From the NCBI GenBank assembly GCA_019054805.1, contig JAHQIY010000003.1:8928001-8992000 (forward strand): 64,000 nt of DNA, given 5' to 3'. Positions within the stretch are counted from its first letter, which is position 1. Each line of letters starts with the position of its first letter. The DNA comes from Brachionus manjavacas. Lineage: Eukaryota; Rotifera; Eurotatoria; Ploima; Brachionidae. This document shows positions 25,001-37,037 of the stretch, one piece after another. The position numbers were made by a program, and so were the translations under genes. The notes under the pieces were generated by a model. It ran no database searches. It saw only the letters and a program-made list of their open reading frames with translations, and was not told where the DNA came from.

Positions 25001-28000
25001 ACGCAGAATCAGAACTTTATCAAATTTACAATCATTTGTTGAAAAATTTACCTCAAAATTTTAAAAAAGATATAACTCATCTTTTTTATCTAAATCTTGG
25101 ACAAAATATGATTCCTAAAGCATGGAAAACACAAGATCTATCTAATAAAAGACTCATTAGTATTACGAAGCTGTCTTGGAAAACTACTAAAACGCATTAT
25201 CTATCTTAGGTTATTTTGTTTTTTTTATTAACATAATTCTTTATATTCAGGAAAAGTCGGGTTTTGGGAAACAAAATCGAACCGCCAACAATCTTATTTT
25301 TCTTATCCTGAACATTTTTAGATCATTTAATAGAAAGAAAAAAGCAAACGATTAGTTTTTGACATTTTGAAGGCTTTCAGGTTCTGGCATGACGGACTAA
25401 TATATAACCTTATTAAATTCAACCTGGAAAAGGTCTTTTCTTGACTCCAGAAAATTCAAAGTAAAATTAAATGGCCATATTAGTGAGGAATTTCCTATAA
25501 CTATTTTTTAAAAATATTCCTAAAAGAAATATATCAATACTTCCTTTTTTCTGCTGACGACTTTATCACTTTTTTATTTATAAGAAATAGGATAATTTAG
25601 AAAATTAAGTCAATTAATATTTAGATGAAGTAGAAAAATGGCTTTGCAAGTGGAAAATGAAGATATCTGCTGAAAAGTCTTGTTCGATTACTTTTTCAAA
25701 ATATTATAAGAAAAATTCTGTCAAAAAGAGACCAAAAATAAATTTCGATTCTAAATTAAATTTTAATCAAATAGATAGATTAAATTAAAGAAAGTTGTAA
25801 TTCAAGACTCAATTTTATAAAGATTTTGTTGAAAAAAATGGGGTCTAAATTATAAAACATTAGGAAACCTTTATAAATCTTTAGTTGGATCTATTTTGAA
25901 TCATAATTTACCATGTCTTAACTTATTCACAGAAATTAATATTAAAAGAATAAAGGTAATTCAAAATTCACCAGTTCGGTCTATTTTAAATCTAAAATAC
26001 GACACTCCATCCAACATTTTACATCAGGAGGCCTTAGATTACTTAAACAGCCTCAAATCGACTTTTTGAGTTGAGTGAGAGATATGTCAGGGTAGAAGTG
26101 AGTCATTCTGTTCTATCGGTTGTCAATCTGGTTTATATCGAATACCCGAGACGATTGCTACCTTATTATTTCATATTTCTCTCCTGAACTGTTCAATAGT
26201 TAAACATGTTTCTCCTGTCATTAAATTTTCAATTTTAATCATCTTTTTTATTATATTTTAACTTATTTTAGTTTTATATTATTTTACTTTTTTATTTTTA
26301 TTAAATCTGAAATAGCTTTAGCTCGGCACGGATAAATAAGGAAGTTTTTTTGTCATCTGTAAAACAAAAATCTTTCACGCTCAAAATTTTAATTATTTTA
26401 ATACAATTTAAAGTTAATTCATTTTTCTTTAATTTAGAAAAGGTAATTTTTTTAAATTTTAACAATAAAACCTCATAAACCAAAGTTGACAGTAAACTTT
26501 GTTCAGAAATGTACTCTATCGATTAAATTGAATAAAATATTTCATTTAATTTTAAAATCTTGTGAAAATTCTTGATTTTCTTTTAAAATTTCAAATTAAT
26601 TGTATTTATACAAAATAAGAAATATAAAATTGAATTGAGTGAAAAAAACATGACCTTTTACCCATGGGCGTCGTACAAAATACTAAATATTTCTAACCAA
26701 AAAATTTTAAATCAAGACTTTCCTTTATTAAAGATTATTTAACAAAAAAAAATTAAAATTTACCGTGCCGCCGTTCAAGCATGTCACTTGACTACATGGA
26801 AGTTGAGTAGCACAAGTTTCACCAGTATAGTTCGGATTACATGTGCATGTAATCTGTCCACCTACTTCTGAACAAACACCGTTAAAGTTACAAACCGATT
26901 CACTACAAACATTTAAACCTTGGATTATTTTCGTTTAAAATTAATTAATAATTAAATTAAATTTTTTAATTTATACAAGTCGAGCAATTATATCCGGTAC
27001 ATCCAACTGGGCATTGGCAGACGTAGCCGTTTGAACCTAAAATTAAGCACTGTCCACCGTTCTGGCAAGGATTGGGCAAACATGGATTTTCTTAGAAAAA
27101 AATAAAAATTCAAGGTAAAATTTTTTACCATTAATTACTAATTTCGCACAGGTAGCCAGTGTATCCGATCGGACAAGAGCATTCAAAGCCGACAACAGTG
27201 TCGGATAACTGTTCTATAGGAATGGTCAAATTTTGGCAGCTGCCTCCGTTTTGGCACAAAGAATTTGTGTCCGTACAATAAATGGGCTGGGATTGGCAAA
27301 TATTACATGTTCTTGGACACAGAACATCAATGCTGACGCCACCAATCATGGCTCCTGAACCGCACAATGAAATCCAACTGGGACAATTAAATTGTACATC
27401 AATACAATTAATGGCAGAGTATTCTGATGTCAAAAAATGTACAAACAAAAAAAAACAAAATTTCTTTAATTACTTCTACATGTTTGACAACAGGTTTTGG
27501 AAAAATTAGGGTCATTGCAGTAAGCGTATGGAAATCGACCGATGCTTGACAAATAATCCAATGTTTCTTGACAAGTCAATTGATTTTTTGGCAAAGGATC
27601 TGGAATTACTTGTAGATTAACCACAACATCGTCTCCAAATACGCAATTGTCAAAGGGAGCTTGTAAATTTTGCTCACATTCACCATTCGAACACATCTTG
27701 ATCATGAGTTAATACAATAAATTTTTATTTTTTTCATATTTTACTTTTCCTTGGTCACAAACAGTTCCGATTGCAGCACCTAGTCCTGAAGTTCGTGTAC
27801 ATTCAGTGGCCTCTGAATTTACTCTACAAGAAAGTGTCACGCACATGTCTGAATTTCTATCCTTAAAAAAATTACTCGCATGTTTTATTAATTTAGACAG
27901 GTCTTTCAAAAAAATTAAATTAATTTCTTTGGAGTCATGTTACCAAGCAGTCAATTTCTGACGAAATCTAAATGTGTCGTTTGAAAGGTGCAAAAATGTT

Positions 28001-31000
28001 TTAATCCGATTTGATAGTTTGATGTGAAAAAATTCCAAAAAAATTTTAGAATATTTTAATAAATTTATCTGTTCCCTGTTAGCTTCATTAATCTTGATTT
28101 ATCTTTTTTTAGATGATATTTTGAGTTGAAAATTTCCTATGAAGTCATGAATTTTAAAACCTTTTTCTATAGAAAAACATGTCTAAAACCTAGAAAGAAT
28201 TTTTAAATTTTTAACATTATTTTTTTAAAAAATGAATTTTATAAATTTCGGATTTTATGAATTTGATGTTTATGTCCGATTTTTATTAAATGATATCGGA
28301 CATAAAAAAATGCTTAGAAAAAGGCTATTTTTTATCACTTGTATTCTTTTTATGAGGAATTTTTTTATTTTAGTTGAGGGTCAGTCAGTAATAGCCTTAG
28401 ATATAAGAACTATTCTTTGTTTTTAAACATTCATATAGGGAAAACTTTATCCCATAATATAAAATATAAGAACAGAAAAACTTAAAGAATAGGTTTTCGT
28501 GTTTTTTTTCAAAATAAGAAATTATTTTAATACTTTTAAAAAAAACTTATTTCAAATATTTGTGATATATCAAGATGCATTGAATTTTTTTTCATGTCCG
28601 ATATGCTATATCCAAAGGGTCTTCCTTATTAGCACAATTTCAGATCTAAGAAGCCCATCTCTCTTAAAAACTTTTTTAAATATTTTTAGCGCATTAAAAT
28701 TTAATTTTTTAATAATCTCAAAAAAAAATTGTTTATGCTTACAATTTAATTTTTATTTATTTCTTTATTTTAGAATTTTTTAATTATCCTCACCATTAAA
28801 ATTATAATGCAAATTATATTTAAATTCAGGATGTTTTCATAATAATAATAATAATAATAATTGTCCCTATTCTATTCTAGTGGATAATGGGGAAGCGCTC
28901 CTCTCCTTTTCAAGTACCTTTTTGAGCAACGGCTTCGATCTGACACAGAGGCCATTGCATAAAGTAGGATGTTTTCATAAATAATTAATAATATAATAGT
29001 TTTTACATTCAATTATGGAAAAAAAAAATTAAAATAAATTTTAATTAAATAAATTCAAAATAAGAGCAAGATGCAATAGTAATAGTAATAAAATTTAATT
29101 TATTGGGCAATCTTAAAAAGGCTCTTATAATTTTGATTATAGAGCGTTTTTAAGATTCACAAATTTTTTATTTTTTTTTTATTTTTTTTTTATTTTTTTG
29201 ATGCATTAGTCAGACACATATTTTTGCGATGCGCTTTTAAGATTCTTTGATGCGGTGAAAAATTTCTTTAAACCTCGTTTTGTGATCAAGCTCTGATCAC
29301 TTGATCGGTGATCTTACCTGATCAAACCTGTGTGGGAATTTTTTTAATTATGTGATCATCGAAAAAAAGATCCGTCAAGAATTGACTTAAAATTTCCATA
29401 TCTTTACTGTCAGCTTTTTCTTTTCAAATATTAGTTACCTTTTATAAAACATTTATCATTAATACATGATCGACTGGAGATTTTTAAACTTCTCTGATTC
29501 TTCTAGTTTTATTCAAAAGCTGAAATTTAATTAATATTTTTGAAATTAAAAAAACAGCTTAAATTTTTTTGAAATTTAAAGCTCAAGCTCATAGTAATAA
29601 AGAAAAATTGTCATCATAATTCTGGAATATGTTTTCATTTTCATTTATTTTGAACGTCAAAACGGTAAAAAGTTTGGCTGTGATCAGAGCTTGATCCCAA
29701 AAAAAGGTCGACCCTAATTTTTATTCTAATGGTAAAAGGCGTTTTGAATTTAAGATAAAAAATAAAACTAAAATGAAAAAATTTAATGACTTCAATCTTT
29801 TAGGAGAAAAGTTATAAATTTTTTTAATTTTTTTTTTTAAATTGAGAATGACGTGAAAAAAATTCTTTTATTTACGTGACAAAAGGTAGCAGTAGGCCCG
29901 TAAATCATTTTACACTGGTCATCGGCAGTCCAAAAAAGGCCTGGGTTTTGGTAATCGTCATAAGGTTGATTTGGGGGCACATTTACCAAACATTGAGCAT
30001 TAGTAGCCACATTTCTGATTAAAATTTAATTTTCATCTACAGTCTTTTTACTCAATTTACCCAAAATTGTTTTGAAGAAGATTATTTTTGATGAACAAAA
30101 TGGAACAATTAGAAAGTCTCTGTTGATTAAGTATATTTGAAAAACCTCCAATGTTTGCAGTCATTAGGTAATTTTCAGACGATGGGCAATTAGTAGAAAT
30201 AGGATCGCTTCCACCATCAAAATCCGATCCTAATATTTGAGCTATCTGACGTGCTACAACCTTAAAATAAAAAATTGTAAAATTATTAATTTAAAAAAAA
30301 GTCTTTTACAGTGATGTAAAAAAATCCTCCTAGTTCTTCACTAATCGAATATCTTGACTCAGAGCAAACAGTACCAGCAAATGAATAGCCTCTGACTGCA
30401 GACCGCTCTTCAATATTGGAACCTGTCGCTTCCCACAAATCTTTGCTGTTTAAAACAAAATAAAAATTTTTAATTTTATTTTTTGATAAAAATCTTTTAC
30501 TTAAAAAGGCCAATTGCATGATCATAATTGAATGGAATTGACAATGAATTCATGAAATTTTTGAATGCTTCCAAAGTCCGATTGGTAGTGATTACTTGTC
30601 TGCCTCTATAGGAAGAAACCGAAGATATTCCTACCAAAGATGGATCACTCCAGAATGAATCGGCTGCTGTCTACAAAAAAATAATTTTTTTTCGTTTTTT
30701 TTAAAAGAGAAATTACTGTCAGAAATAAAAAGTTGGTAAGTTTAATGGTAATTCTCAAGTCTGGATCGTTGGTAAACGAATTTTGAAATCGTTGATTTAT
30801 GCCATTAAAATAATGGGCAAAATAGGTTCTCATGTACAAGAAGACCAAATCAGTGTCGTTGGTTCCTGCGAATCGGATATGATCTTCGTAGATGGTGTTG
30901 TCAGCGACAAGTAAAACTTCCACAAACAAATTAAAAGGCTGTCCGTTAGGTGCAGCTCTTTTTGATTTTTTCTCAACTTGGCTTTTAATCATATTAACTT

Positions 31001-31859
31001 AATAAGGAGAATTAAAAAAAAAATTATTTAAATTTAAAAATCACCATAGTTTTGGTCGACTAAATTTTGGTCCTCAACTCGCCTAGTCTGCATGATATAG
31101 GTAAATCTCTGAACACTTCTTTTTCTTCGTTCTCCTTGGTTATTGCTGACTGGGAAAATTTCACTAGTACCCAAATATGAATCGAAAATTGTTATTAGCT
31201 TAAAAAAATATTAAGAAAATTTTTCTTCATGAAATTTTTTATCTACAATTCTAAATTGATCTTCATCGGATTGACCATCTACATATTGATTATTTTTAAT
31301 CAAAGTAGCAATACTTAACCCATCAAATTCTTTATAAAGCTCAAATTTCTAAAAAAAAATTGTTTAAAATTTTATTTAAAATTTTTTTATATCTTTCACC
31401 TCATCCTCAAATTCATCGATTTTGTACTTTTTAGTCGAGCCTGATTCTAAAATGTTAATATTAGCTGATCCAATCGGATAATTCTGGTCTTTTGGTACAC
31501 GACCAAAGTTGATGGAATAACTTTTTCCATTGGCAATAAAGTTCACCCGAAAAGTGTCCGGGAACAATTCACTGTTCTTCAGCGCATCAAAATCAATATT
31601 TAATGAACTAACTAGAATTGTGTTAGTCTCATCGTTCACTAAAGCTGAGAATTTGTTTAAATTTTTTTTTTTTTAAATTAGAGTTTGAATATCAGTCTGT
31701 GAAGGATTAATAATGTCAAGTGGAATGATGCTCAAACTCATCATGTGCAAGAATGTTTGTCTAATACTTACAAGTGTCTTGGGTTATTGAAAAACCTCGG
31801 ACATAGACTGTCAGCCAAGCAATGATACATAGAAAATATGCTGAATTGCTTGATAACAT
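22034..31859 (-). CDS. ADAMTS-like secreted pseudo-metalloprotease with EGF and ShKT modules
   Basis: Eighteen coding exons keep phase at every junction: 31772-31859, 31400-31644, 31247-31348, 31045-31198, 30717-30997, 30501-30670, 30310-30445, 30061-30260, 29876-30014, 27745-27861, 27474-27696, 27139-27423, 26977-27090, 26764-26918, 23286-23832, 23003-23239, 22887-22946, 22034-22842. They give 1353 residues. Order: signal peptide (1-23); propeptide with a furin site RRKR at 169-172 and KKSKR at 206-210; reprolysin-like domain from about 218 to 450; ADAMTS disintegrin/Cys-rich region (CLVNVPP, PGLFWTADDQCKMIYGP, DMCVTLSC, GKMCSNGEC) to about 555; then six ShKT-type and nine EGF modules joined by Thr-rich mucin-like linkers. 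The zinc motif HExxHxxGxxHD is replaced by RQIAQILGSDFD (396-407). All three His and the catalytic Glu are lost, while Gly403, Asp407 and the Met-turn (YLMTA) remain. A secreted non-enzymatic matrix or binding protein is inferred. A 5'UTR intron (31873-31959) is likely. Confidence 0.88.
24760..26335 (+). pseudogene. Jockey-like non-LTR element in intron 14 of the ADAMTS-like gene
   Basis: Inserted antisense to the host gene. The frame 24886-25209 includes HLLKNLPQNFKKDITHLFYL and IPKAWKTQ, the segment just before RT block 1. Downstream in broken frames come KSGFGKQNRTANNLIFLILN and blocks shared with the 37.6-kb copy (PCLNLFTEINIKRIKVIQNS, DTPSNILHQEAL). The catalytic FADD block is destroyed. 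The 3' end is CTGAAATAGCTTTAGCTCGG followed by CACGGATAAATAA near 26310-26335, the same terminus found at the other Jockey-like copies. Confidence 0.75.
28843..28965 (-). mobile_element. Short retro-insertion with 15-bp target duplication
   Basis: AGGATGTTTTCATAA occurs at 28828-28842 and again at 28966-28980. The 123 bp between starts with (TAA)n, so on the minus strand the element ends in a (TTA)n tail. Direct duplication plus a simple-repeat tail is the mark of target-primed reverse transcription. It is too short for an enzyme: either a SINE or a severely 5'-truncated CR1-like element, whose relatives here also end in trinucleotide tails. It lies in intron 9 of the ADAMTS-like gene. Confidence 0.7.
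29106..29155. repeat. Short imperfect hairpin in intron 9
   Basis: AATCTTAAAAAGGCTC and GAGCGTTTTTAAGATT can pair around a loop of about 18 nt. No known structured RNA was recognised. Confidence 0.4.
29278..29704. mobile_element. ~425-bp MITE in intron 9 of the ADAMTS-like gene
   Basis: The left end TTTTGTGATCAAGCTCTGAT and the right end reading ATCAGAGCTTGATCCCAAAA are inverted copies over about 23 bp with two mismatches. There is no coding content. The target duplication is unclear, so the superfamily is not assigned. Confidence 0.5.
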
Positions 31860-32011
31860 TATCTAAATGTTTCTAATTGGAAAAAAAAAGTAAAATAAAT
31901 TTATAAACTTAGGAAATTTTTTTAAACACATTCGAGATTTAAATAAATAAAGAGTTTACCTTAAACAATGAATTACAAATAGAAACAAAAATTGAAAGGG
32001 CTTTTGTAAAC

Positions 32012-32044
32012 ACAACAAGAGCACAAGAGCGGCGCTCTTGTTGT
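32012..32044. repeat. Short hairpin upstream of the ADAMTS-like gene
   Basis: ACAACAAGAGC and GCTCTTGTTGT are perfect 11-bp inverted copies with an 11-nt loop, lying just upstream of the inferred 5'UTR exon. Function unknown. Confidence 0.4.
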
Positions 32045-32049
32045 ATCAA

Positions 32050-34865
32050 TATTTGAGTAAAAGAAAAACTTGAGCCCGATTCTGTGTCAATTAGTATTGA
32101 TTTTAAAATTAAATTTTTGAAATTATGTAATTAAAAGTCAGGCGAGATCAGCTAAACCCGATCAGTTTTGATTTTTTTGTTGCTCAATTGTTTTTTTCTC
32201 GTGGAACAGAAAAGAAGCTTATTAAATAATACTTTTGAACAATGAAAAATAAAACAACAAAGCAAAAACATTTACGAGAACTTTTCAACAGCAACTAATA
32301 AAAATAAAGGTATTATTCTGAATAATTTCAATTGTTTACACATTCACTTTGGTGGCATTATCCTGCTACTTTTACTGAAAAATTTTTATGTTAAGAAATT
32401 GATGAAACTAAATTTTGGTCTTTTGAAATTTTCTTGCCGATGTTATAAACAATAAAAAATTCTTGATTCGAAAAATAAAAGTATTCGAGTGCTTTTGAGA
32501 TTTACAATCTAGTCTTTTCTTTAGGAAAAATCAAACCAAAGTGTATTATGTGCCTCACTTGGCATCCCAACTCACCTAATCCATAGCAGTGTAAGCACTT
32601 TTTTGGTCCAAGACAAATAAATAGAAAAAGGGTGAATCGAATTCAAAACCTTATTAGATGGTAAAAAAAGTTTACCATTTAAAGTGTTTATTGATGTCTT
32701 ATAAAATTACTCAAAAGAAAAAAAAATTAAATAAAAAAATATCGAATTTTTTTCAAGAACTTGAATTCATACCTAAATTAACTTTTTTTTTTGTACCTAG
32801 TTTTAACTTGGACATAATTTAATCGATTAATAACTCCTGGTTACAAAATAATATGAATCATGAGTTTTTTTCTCAAAATGAAGGAAAAATAAAATAAAAA
32901 CTAAGTAAATTTACCTAAAATCCAAAATTAAATCAACCTAATAAATCTTTTGTTTTGCTAATGAATTTATTTATTCGAACAGTTGTTCTTGTGAATGACG
33001 GTAAGATGATGAAAATTATTTCAAGGTCTATTATCGATTTAATTAAAAATTAAAAAAATTAAATAAAAAAAAATTTAAATTGGTTTTGGAAGAATTTGTT
33101 TTTGAAAGGATTAATTAAAAATTAAAAAAGAAATATTATTTGACAATTATTGCTTATTCTTAAGCCTAGCTCAATTGTTAGCCAAATATTGCGGTCTGAT
33201 TTCAAGTATTTTTCAAAAATTATTAAGTTTAACAAACCCCAATTCTTGCATCTCTTAAATTAATATTTGATTTTGTTTTTCTTTTAATTGGAATCTGTTT
33301 CAGCGTTGGATATACCAAACAACGGAGCTGAAAATTAATAAATTCGCTCTGTTTTGAAATGAAACATTGGGTTAGAACATAAACTAATTTAAAGATTATT
33401 TTGCTCTCAGTTTTTTTAAAACGTGTTGTCAAAAACCGATTTTCGTTAAGAGTTTGCTAAAAAATTTTAAAAAATTCTAATCTCTGAAAAACATTTAAAA
33501 ATTTGAATTAAAATAGCGAACAAACTTTCAAGAACTTGTTCGCTTAATTTATGAAACAATTCAACTTTTTATTATTTATTTATTAAAAAAAGGTAAAATT
33601 GAATCGTTTTATTTAAAGTTTCCCCATTCAGTTATTTTTAAAGAATCTGTACAAAAATTTTTAAAAATAAAATCTTAATTTTTTCACCTGAACATAATTT
33701 AACTTGACAAATTCTTCTAAAAAATAATGAAAATAACTTTTGAAAATCAAATTAATTCCCCGAAACACTAGAATCAAACTAATTTATCAAAAAAGAATAC
33801 AAATATTTTTTATTAAATCGAATGATTGATAGCTTGAATTCAGGACCAAAATTAATTTTAAATTTCTACCCTTGAAGTGATTTTTCTCAAATGTCATAAA
33901 TATGAACAAAGATTCTAATTTTATAAAAAAAAATTTGAAACAAAAGCCAAAATATGAATTCTTTTTTTCAAAGAAAAAATTTATATATTTGAATAAAATT
34001 TTCGTAACAGTATTTTTTATAAAAATTCTTGACAACTTGAACAACAACAAATTTTGTACAATTTTATTTTTATATAAAAAACAAATTTTTTAAACAATAC
34101 TTAAAACAAATTTTGGACTTTTCAACAAAATAATCTGAAGTAAATAAAAAACGTGAGCAATTAATTTATTTGGTAGATTAAAATAAATAAAATTTTTAAC
34201 AAAATTATATTCTATAATTTAATAGGTTAACCAAAATTTGAAAATTGGTCTAAAAGAAACATTTTTAGATTAGTTCGTTTTGAATAACCGAAATTTTGGT
34301 AACTGATATCGTAAATTTAAGTTATCCAAGCAGTTAACCCTAACCCATGTCACTAAAAGTTACAACAAAATTTTTTTTAATAAAAAACTTGTTGTTAATA
34401 AATTAAAATACTTAAAAGTCTTTGAAAAAGAAATTTTAATAAGCAATTAATTTTTATTTCTGAAAAAATCGATCATTCTAAAAAATTATTTAAATCTCAA
34501 GACTAAAATAATGTGTTAAACTGCATTTTGCTTATATTTTTAAAATCGATAATTTATTAAAAATTTTAAATTTAATCCTTTGTTATTTGATTCAATGAAA
34601 TTTTTTATTATAAGTCTATCCTTTTTAACAGTCTTTAAGATTAATATAAAAATTTTTTTAAGACTGCCAAAATCTATCAAAAATTTACTATAATAAGATT
34701 TTAAGGGAACAAAAAAATATTAAATTAAAAATAGATCTTTTTTTTCATTGAAATTTTAATTTTTATTAAATTTTTTTTTCCAAGATATATTTTGATTCCT
34801 TATTATTTATTTTTAGATAATTATATGAAGTTAAGTAGGGCTAAGTTAAATTTTTACTTTTTTAA
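32050..34865. other. Intergenic, no recognised gene
   Basis: AT-rich with stops in all frames. It may hold the promoter of the ADAMTS-like gene (minus) and upstream exons of the plus-strand gene at 34.87 kb, but none could be identified. Confidence 0.4.
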
Positions 34866-34869
34866 TAGG

Positions 34870-35451
34870 CTCTAGATAATGAAATAAGAAAAATTATTTT
34901 CGCTTTCAAACCCGTAATCTTAGCTGTGGGAATCAGCCAAATACTACCCTATTTTGTTGGTTCTATCGGATTGTTTATGGTTGCCTTTGGATTTATAAAA
35001 GAATTTCCAAACGCAGAACATACAAAAAAGATGATTCGAGATGAAGAGTCCAAGGATTCAAAATCAAATTTAGAACGGATAGAATCAAATTTAGTTTTGA
35101 TCTCATTATCAAGATGGGTGCTTAAAAGAAGTGAAAGATCGCCAACCTCAAGCCGTGTCTTTATCAGAAAAATTCTTACTTGAAAACGACCGGCTGAACA
35201 ATAAAGATATGAAGGTGAATACAGAGCGTTACTGTTTGCTGAATGAAAAACAAGATCTTTTTACCAGACATGGACTCTTCCGAAAAACCCTTGAAAATTT
35301 TTTTGCTTATTTTCGTATTTCCTTTTTGTTTTTTTGTTTTTTTCAAGTTTTTTTTTTGATTTTTTATTTCATTGGGGTCGAAACAATGAATCAACATTTC
35401 GACTTCAGATATTGGGATATGTCTGCTGCGGGTGGGGGAGAAATTCCATGA
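34870..35451 (+). CDS. Unrecognised membrane-protein gene, 3' part
   Basis: An exon appears to start after TTTTAATAG at 34869 and reads ALDNEIRKIIFAFKP, then a hydrophobic stretch (VILAVGISQILPYFVGSIGL) likely to span the membrane, then KEFPNAEHTKKM and a charged tail. This frame closes at 35183. A second overlapping frame (35101-35451) reads EKFLLENDRLNNKDMKVNTE, a Phe-rich membrane segment near 35310-35380 and a polar end. A 37-bp intron at 35131-35167 (GTGAAAG donor, TTATCAG acceptor) would join them in frame, but it is shorter than any other intron here, so a frameshift is equally possible. AATAAA at about 35530 marks a 3' end. Upstream exons were not found and no family was recognised. 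Confidence 0.4.
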
Positions 35452-35539
35452 ACCCCATGCCTTTTTTCTCTCTCTTGATAAATGTTTATGTTGTATTTTA
35501 GTTTAAGTTAGAGTTTAATGTTTTTGATGAATAAAGACT

Positions 35540-36180
35540 TAAAATTGAAAATCTTATTTTTAATTTATTTAATAGTGCCACGATATTAAATAACCTTTCA
35601 GTTTGGTCTCTTTTCAAAGAAATATTTTTAGAAGCATTTAAAGCTGGACTAATGTTTCTACTTTGTCTATTTTTGCGCTTACTTTCATTTACAATAAGAC
35701 CAGAAAAATCATGTAAAATTTAAGTAATTGTCAGGAAAAATATTTTATCAAAGAGAGTATTTTTTGGGCAAGATTTTCGCAAAGGAATGCGAAAAAACTT
35801 TTTAATCCTTAAAAACAAGATGATAAACAAGAAAGTTAGTTCAAATGTGTTTCGACCATTGATCCTTAGTAAGATGAAATTTTGACATCAACGAGTTAAT
35901 TGTCTTTCAGTATTTTTTAGAACTCAAAGTACCGTCAGGTCTAAATGACTCATTTTGACTATTTTAAATTCAAATTTTAATTTAAAAAAATAAAAATTAA
36001 TTTCTTCATGCAAAAAAAAATTTTTACAAAGAGGACCGCACGAGTCATTAAGACCATTCGATCATTTTTGCTTGGAAAAAATTTATACTATTAATACTTG
36101 TGAATAACATATTTGATTAAATCGACACAAATTTAGTTAAAAAAACAAAATTAATAAAATAGAAGTATATTTTTATTTAA
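35540..36180. other. Intergenic, no recognised gene
   Basis: No coding region supported. A patch at 35930-36060 (AGTACCGTCAGGTCTAAATG and GTCATTAAGACCATTCG) resembles decayed transposon ends but could not be paired with confidence. Confidence 0.3.
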
Positions 36181-36199
36181 GAACAAAATTAGTAGAAAT

Positions 36200-36320
36200 G
36201 TACATAATAAGATAAATATATAGTAGTAGTATTAATAATAGTATAAATGCTGTGGGAGACTCTAGTCTCCAAGTGGTCGTGCACGTATACGCTCCGCCAT
36301 AACAGCCTACGGCCAATTTT
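36200..36320 (-). mobile_element. Probable CR1-like 3' tail fragment
   Basis: A GC-richer block (on the minus strand, coding-like GGAYTCTTTWRLES) runs into AGCATTTATACTATTATTAATACTACTAC, an irregular trinucleotide tail like those of the CR1-like fragments at 48.3, 60.0 and 61.3 kb. Too short for firm assignment. Confidence 0.35.
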
Positions 36321-36466
36321 TTTAAATAACTTATTTTTAATAGACCTATTTTTACATATTTTTAAATGACTTATTTTACATTTTCTAAATAAAAACTTTT
36401 TTTTTCTTTTTTTACATATCTTCTTAAATTCTATTTTTAGAACATTTAATTTAACTTGAATCAAAC

Positions 36467-36775
36467 ATGAGTTTTATAGAAAATAAAGTAATTTGTCAAT
36501 TCTATTTTAAAATCGTTTGTATTTGTAACACTCTTTATCGTCATGTCCAGAGTGTTCCAATATCCCGCAACACGGTTTGTAAAAAAGTTGTGTCCAACTC
36601 CAAGTTGTGTCACAATTTCGGATTAGCTGTCGCTCAATTGCTTTATGACAAGTTATAGTGTTCCCCGCCGGGCTTTCTAGACTATCCGAAGCAAGCTTTT
36701 GATCTCCATTAATGAATGTAACCTGATCGTGTCCGAGATAAGATAAATAAATTAATAATAATAATAAGATAAATA
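36467..36775 (+). mobile_element. Possible non-LTR 3' fragment with AAT-repeat tail
   Basis: A 63-residue open frame (36467-36658) is followed by a GC-richer block (CCCCGCCGGGCTTTCTAG) and by CCTGATCGTGTCCGAGATAA running into an (AAT)n tail at about 36745-36765. The layout resembles the trinucleotide-tailed CR1-like elements, but no RT motif is visible. Confidence 0.3.
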
Positions 36776-37037
36776 TATAATCAAATTGATTAAACCGTAC
36801 TTTTTTTAATAAACAATTTTTTCGAAATTAATGAGCTCCAAAATAAAAAAATTAATAACAGAATACTAAGTATATAAGCATCCAACAATAATAGTTCTTT
36901 AATCAGAACCAACATGTACACGATGTTAGCTTCCAATTTGTTGACTGTGATCATTCTAATTGATTTGGTTGATCCTGCCATTTCATCGAAATTTGTCCAG
37001 GACTTCGATTCTGACGATGGCAAATACTGTTTACTGT

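Noticed and set aside
28835-28862. AAT microsatellite as an independent repeat
   Set aside because: It is the tail of the retro-insertion bounded by the 15-bp target duplication, so it is not listed separately.
31376-31639. Separate small genes for each EGF, ShKT or protease frame between 22 and 32 kb
   Set aside because: All frames join through GT-AG introns with consistent phase into one 18-exon coding sequence, so separate genes are unnecessary.
33787-34093. Overlapping frames on both strands
   Set aside because: Both are AT-composition products with runs of Lys and Phe and no domain.
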